From contig NZ_DDHJ01000004.1 of the NCBI RefSeq assembly GCF_002338065.1, positions 702,059-766,058 on the forward strand: a stretch of DNA of 64,000 nt, written 5' to 3'. Shown in pieces: positions 62,127-64,000 of the stretch. Within the stretch, counting starts at the first letter, position 1; each line of letters begins with the position of its first letter. Made by a program: the position numbers and the translations under genes. The notes below the pieces were generated by a model. It did no database searches and had not been told where the DNA came from. It saw only the letters and a list, made by a program, of their open reading frames with translations. This DNA is from Pseudomonas sp. UBA1879. GTDB lineage: Bacteria; Pseudomonadota; Gammaproteobacteria; Pseudomonadales; Pseudomonadaceae.

Positions 62127-62987
62127 ATGAATGTCGACCTGCACTGCCACAGTACCGCTTCCGACGGCGCCCTAGCGCCTGCGGCACTCGTCGCCCGTGC
62201 CTATGAGAACGGCGTCCGGGTGCTCGCGCTGACCGATCACGACACCATCGAAGGCCTCGAAGAAGCCCGCACGGCGGCGCTTGCGCTGGATATGCGCCTG
62301 GTCAACGGCATCGAGTTGTCCTGCACCTGGGGTGGCGCGACCATCCACATTCTGGGTTACGGCTTCAATGTCGATGCCCGCCCTTTGCTCGACGCCATTG
62401 AGCAATTGCACACCGGCCGCTGGTTGCGTGCTGAAGAAATCAGTCGCAAATTGGCGATGAAAGGTATGCCCGGCGCGCTGGAAGGTGCCCGCGCGGTGCA
62501 ACAAGCGTTGGGCGACAGCGGCAATGCGCCGGCACGTCCGCACTTTGCGGACTTTCTCGTCAATGAAGGTTTCGTCAAGGATCGCGCCGAAGCGTTCCGC
62601 AAATGGCTGGGCGCCGGCAAGCTCGGCGACGTCAAACAGCACTGGCCGACCCTGGAAGATACTGTCGCCACCCTGCGTGCGGCGGGCGCCTGGGTCAGTC
62701 TGGCGCACCCTTGGCATTACGACTTTACCCGCAGCAAGCGTCGCAAGCTGGTCGCCGATTTCATTCAGGCGGGTGGTCATGCGATAGAAGTGGTCAACGG
62801 CCTGCAACCCGCCGATCAGGTGGGCAGCCTAGCCATTCTGGCCCGCGAATTCGGTCTGCTGGTCAGTGCCGGCAGTGATTTTCATGCGCCTGGCGCCTGG
62901 TCCGAGATAGGCGTCTACCGCCCGTTGCCCGAGGATCTGCCGCCACTTTGGGGGCGATTCAAACATGACCCGCCTACTGCCGTCTGA
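62127..62987 (+). CDS. rnm: RNase AM / 3',5'-nucleoside bisphosphate phosphatase (PHP domain)
   Basis: 286 residues. PHP metal motifs: DLHCHSTASDG, ALTDHDT, GIELSCTW, ISLAHP-like SLAHPW, and AGSDFHAPG near the end. The E. coli homologue YciV (Rnm) trims the 5' ends of rRNAs and hydrolyses 3',5'-bisphosphates. Its end overlaps no gene; yciO starts 13 bases later. Confidence 0.9.
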   Translation: MNVDLHCHSTASDGALAPAALVARAYENGVRVLALTDHDTIEGLEEARTAALALDMRLVNGIELSCTWGGATIHILGYGFNVDARPLLDAIEQLHTGRWLRAEEISRKLAMKGMPGALEGARAVQQALGDSGNAPARPHFADFLVNEGFVKDRAEAFRKWLGAGKLGDVKQHWPTLEDTVATLRAAGAWVSLAHPWHYDFTRSKRRKLVADFIQAGGHAIEVVNGLQPADQVGSLAILAREFGLLVSAGSDFHAPGAWSEIGVYRPLPEDLPPLWGRFKHDPPTAV

Positions 62988-63000
62988 ACAGGAAGATACC

Positions 63001-63633
63001 GTGAGTCAATTTTTCCAGGTCCATCCGGAAAACCCGCAGTCGCGCCTGATTAAACAGGCGGTGGAAATCATTCGCGCGGGCGGCCTGGTGGTCTATCCCA
63101 CCGATTCGTCCTACGCGTTGGGTTGCCAGATGGGCGACAAAGGTGCGCTGGACCGCATTCGACGCCTGCGTGATCTGGACGACAAGCACAACTTCACGCT
63201 GATGTGCTGCGACCTGTCGCAACTGGGGCTGTTCGCCAAGGTGGACACCGCAGCGTTTCGTCTCCTCAAGGCTCACACACCGGGGCCGTACACCTTCATA
63301 CTCGGCGCCACACGCGAGGTGCCGCGTCTGCTGTTGCACCCCAAACGCCGCACCATCGGGCTGCGCGTGCCGCAACACCCTATCGCTCAGGCGCTGTTGC
63401 AGGAACTGGGTGAGCCGCTGATGAGCGTCAGTCTGATCATGCCGGGTGAAGATCTGCCGATGAGCGATCCTTACGAGATGCGCAAGGTCCTCGAACACCA
63501 CGTCGATCTGATCATCGACGGCGGCGAGGGCGGCATTTCTGCTTCCACCGTGATCAATCTGACCGAAGACGAGCCTCAAGTGGTGCGCGTGGGTTGCGGC
63601 GATCCGACGCCGTTCGGGGTCGAAGTCGAGTGA
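63001..63633 (+). CDS. yciO: YciO, L-threonylcarbamoyladenylate synthase family
   Basis: 210 residues from GTG 63001 with AGGAAG upstream; an earlier ATG at 62965 would overlap rnm. YrdC fold: VVYPTDSSYALGC and KRRTIGLRVPQHPIAQ. YciO is a TsaC/TsaC2 paralogue; true TsaC is needed for t6A but YciO's in-vivo role is unsettled. Coupled to scpA by GTGA overlap. Confidence 0.9.
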   Translation: MSQFFQVHPENPQSRLIKQAVEIIRAGGLVVYPTDSSYALGCQMGDKGALDRIRRLRDLDDKHNFTLMCCDLSQLGLFAKVDTAAFRLLKAHTPGPYTFILGATREVPRLLLHPKRRTIGLRVPQHPIAQALLQELGEPLMSVSLIMPGEDLPMSDPYEMRKVLEHHVDLIIDGGEGGISASTVINLTEDEPQVVRVGCGDPTPFGVEVE

Positions 63634-64000
63634 CTGACGCCCAGACACTGGACCCGCTAGCCGACGCCCAACAGGAGTTGCCGTTTGCGATGGTCTATGG
63701 GCAGGCCGTCACGCAGATGCCGCTCGACTTGTACATTCCCCCCGACGCACTGGAAGTCTTTCTTGAAGCGTTCGAAGGCCCGCTCGACCTGCTGCTGTAC
63801 CTGATCCGTAAACAGAACATCAACATCCTCGACATCCCCGTGGCCGAGATCACACGGCAGTACATGGGCTACGTCGAGCTGATGAAAACCGTGCGCCTCG
63901 AACTGGCCGCCGAGTACCTGGTGATGGCCGCGATGCTGGCCGAAATCAAATCGCGCATGCTGCTGCCGCGCTCGGAAACCGCCGAAGAGGAAGAAGACGA
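63630..64000 (+). CDS. scpA: Segregation and condensation protein A, N-terminal part
   Basis: The first 123 codons from GTG 63630, overlapping the yciO stop; the gene runs off the right edge. The signature is EVFLEAFEGPLDLLLYLIRKQNINILDIP, then ITRQYMGYVELMKTVRLELAAEYLVMAAMLAEIKSRMLLP, the ScpA kleisin N-terminus that binds the SMC neck. With ScpB and SMC it condenses chromosomes. Confidence 0.93.
   Translation, partial: MTDAQTLDPLADAQQELPFAMVYGQAVTQMPLDLYIPPDALEVFLEAFEGPLDLLLYLIRKQNINILDIPVAEITRQYMGYVELMKTVRLELAAEYLVMAAMLAEIKSRMLLPRSETAEEEED

Overview
The window is a chromosomal segment of a Pseudomonas, most like the P. fluorescens/P. putida lineage. Evidence: GC-rich coding with little wasted space; a family of REP palindromes (core GTGGGAGCCGGCTTGCTGGC and relatives) in many intergenic gaps; and gene orders recalled from Pseudomonas genomes (minCDE-htrB; betX-DUF485-actP; a short csrA paralogue beside the NAGGN osmolyte genes; recQ-marR-fimV-like; cpxR-spy-cpxA next to yciI-ispZ-rnm-yciO-scpA). 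No rRNA, tRNA, insertion sequence, prophage or CRISPR array was seen. The window opens inside an MscS-family channel gene and closes inside scpA.

Layout. 1-12 kb: mechanosensitive channel, M18 aminopeptidase, rluA, the minCDE division-site operon, a divergent lipid A acyltransferase/patatin pair, pirin, and an alpha/beta hydrolase overlapping mlaA. 12-17.5 kb: a 1.3 kb gap that I read as holding a CrcZ/CrcY/CrcX-type sRNA on the minus strand (sigma-54 promoter, upstream CbrB-like palindrome, six CA-rich Hfq/Crc motifs, terminal hairpin), then betX, a DUF485 gene and actP, then a 1 kb non-coding inverted repeat bracketed by near-identical terminators. 17.4-31.9 kb: small membrane proteins, an SDR, ynfA, a CsrA/RsmA paralogue, yheU, the three-gene N-acetylglutaminylglutamine amide operon, an AttEFGH-like ABC exporter with its lipoprotein, and mnmC. 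32-45 kb: polyphosphate:AMP phosphotransferase, then a type I secretion operon (lapE-lapB-lapC-like) divergent from its probable cargo, a 1,949-residue LapA-type RTX adhesin. 45-54.7 kb: ybaN, a YecA-family gene, recQ, a MarR regulator, a FimV-like protein, a SelT/W/H-fold protein, an LpxH-like phosphoesterase, an Mpo1-like membrane protein and an AraC regulator. 54.8-64 kb: trkH, a nitroreductase, a Cpx-like envelope-stress module (coiled-coil protein, response regulator, Spy-like chaperone, sensor kinase), a 132-bp tandem REP array, yciI, ispZ, rnm, yciO and partial scpA.

Themes. Several modules concern the envelope and its stresses: Cpx-like signalling, MlaA, HtrB, FimV-like protein, LapA-like adhesion, osmoprotection by NAGGN and betaine, potassium uptake, and an MscS channel. 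Two post-transcriptional control elements, the Crc-type sRNA and the RsmA paralogue, lie within 8 kb of each other. The most unusual non-coding features are the sRNA locus, the 1 kb inverted repeat, a long hairpin between minE and rluA, and the 132-bp array.
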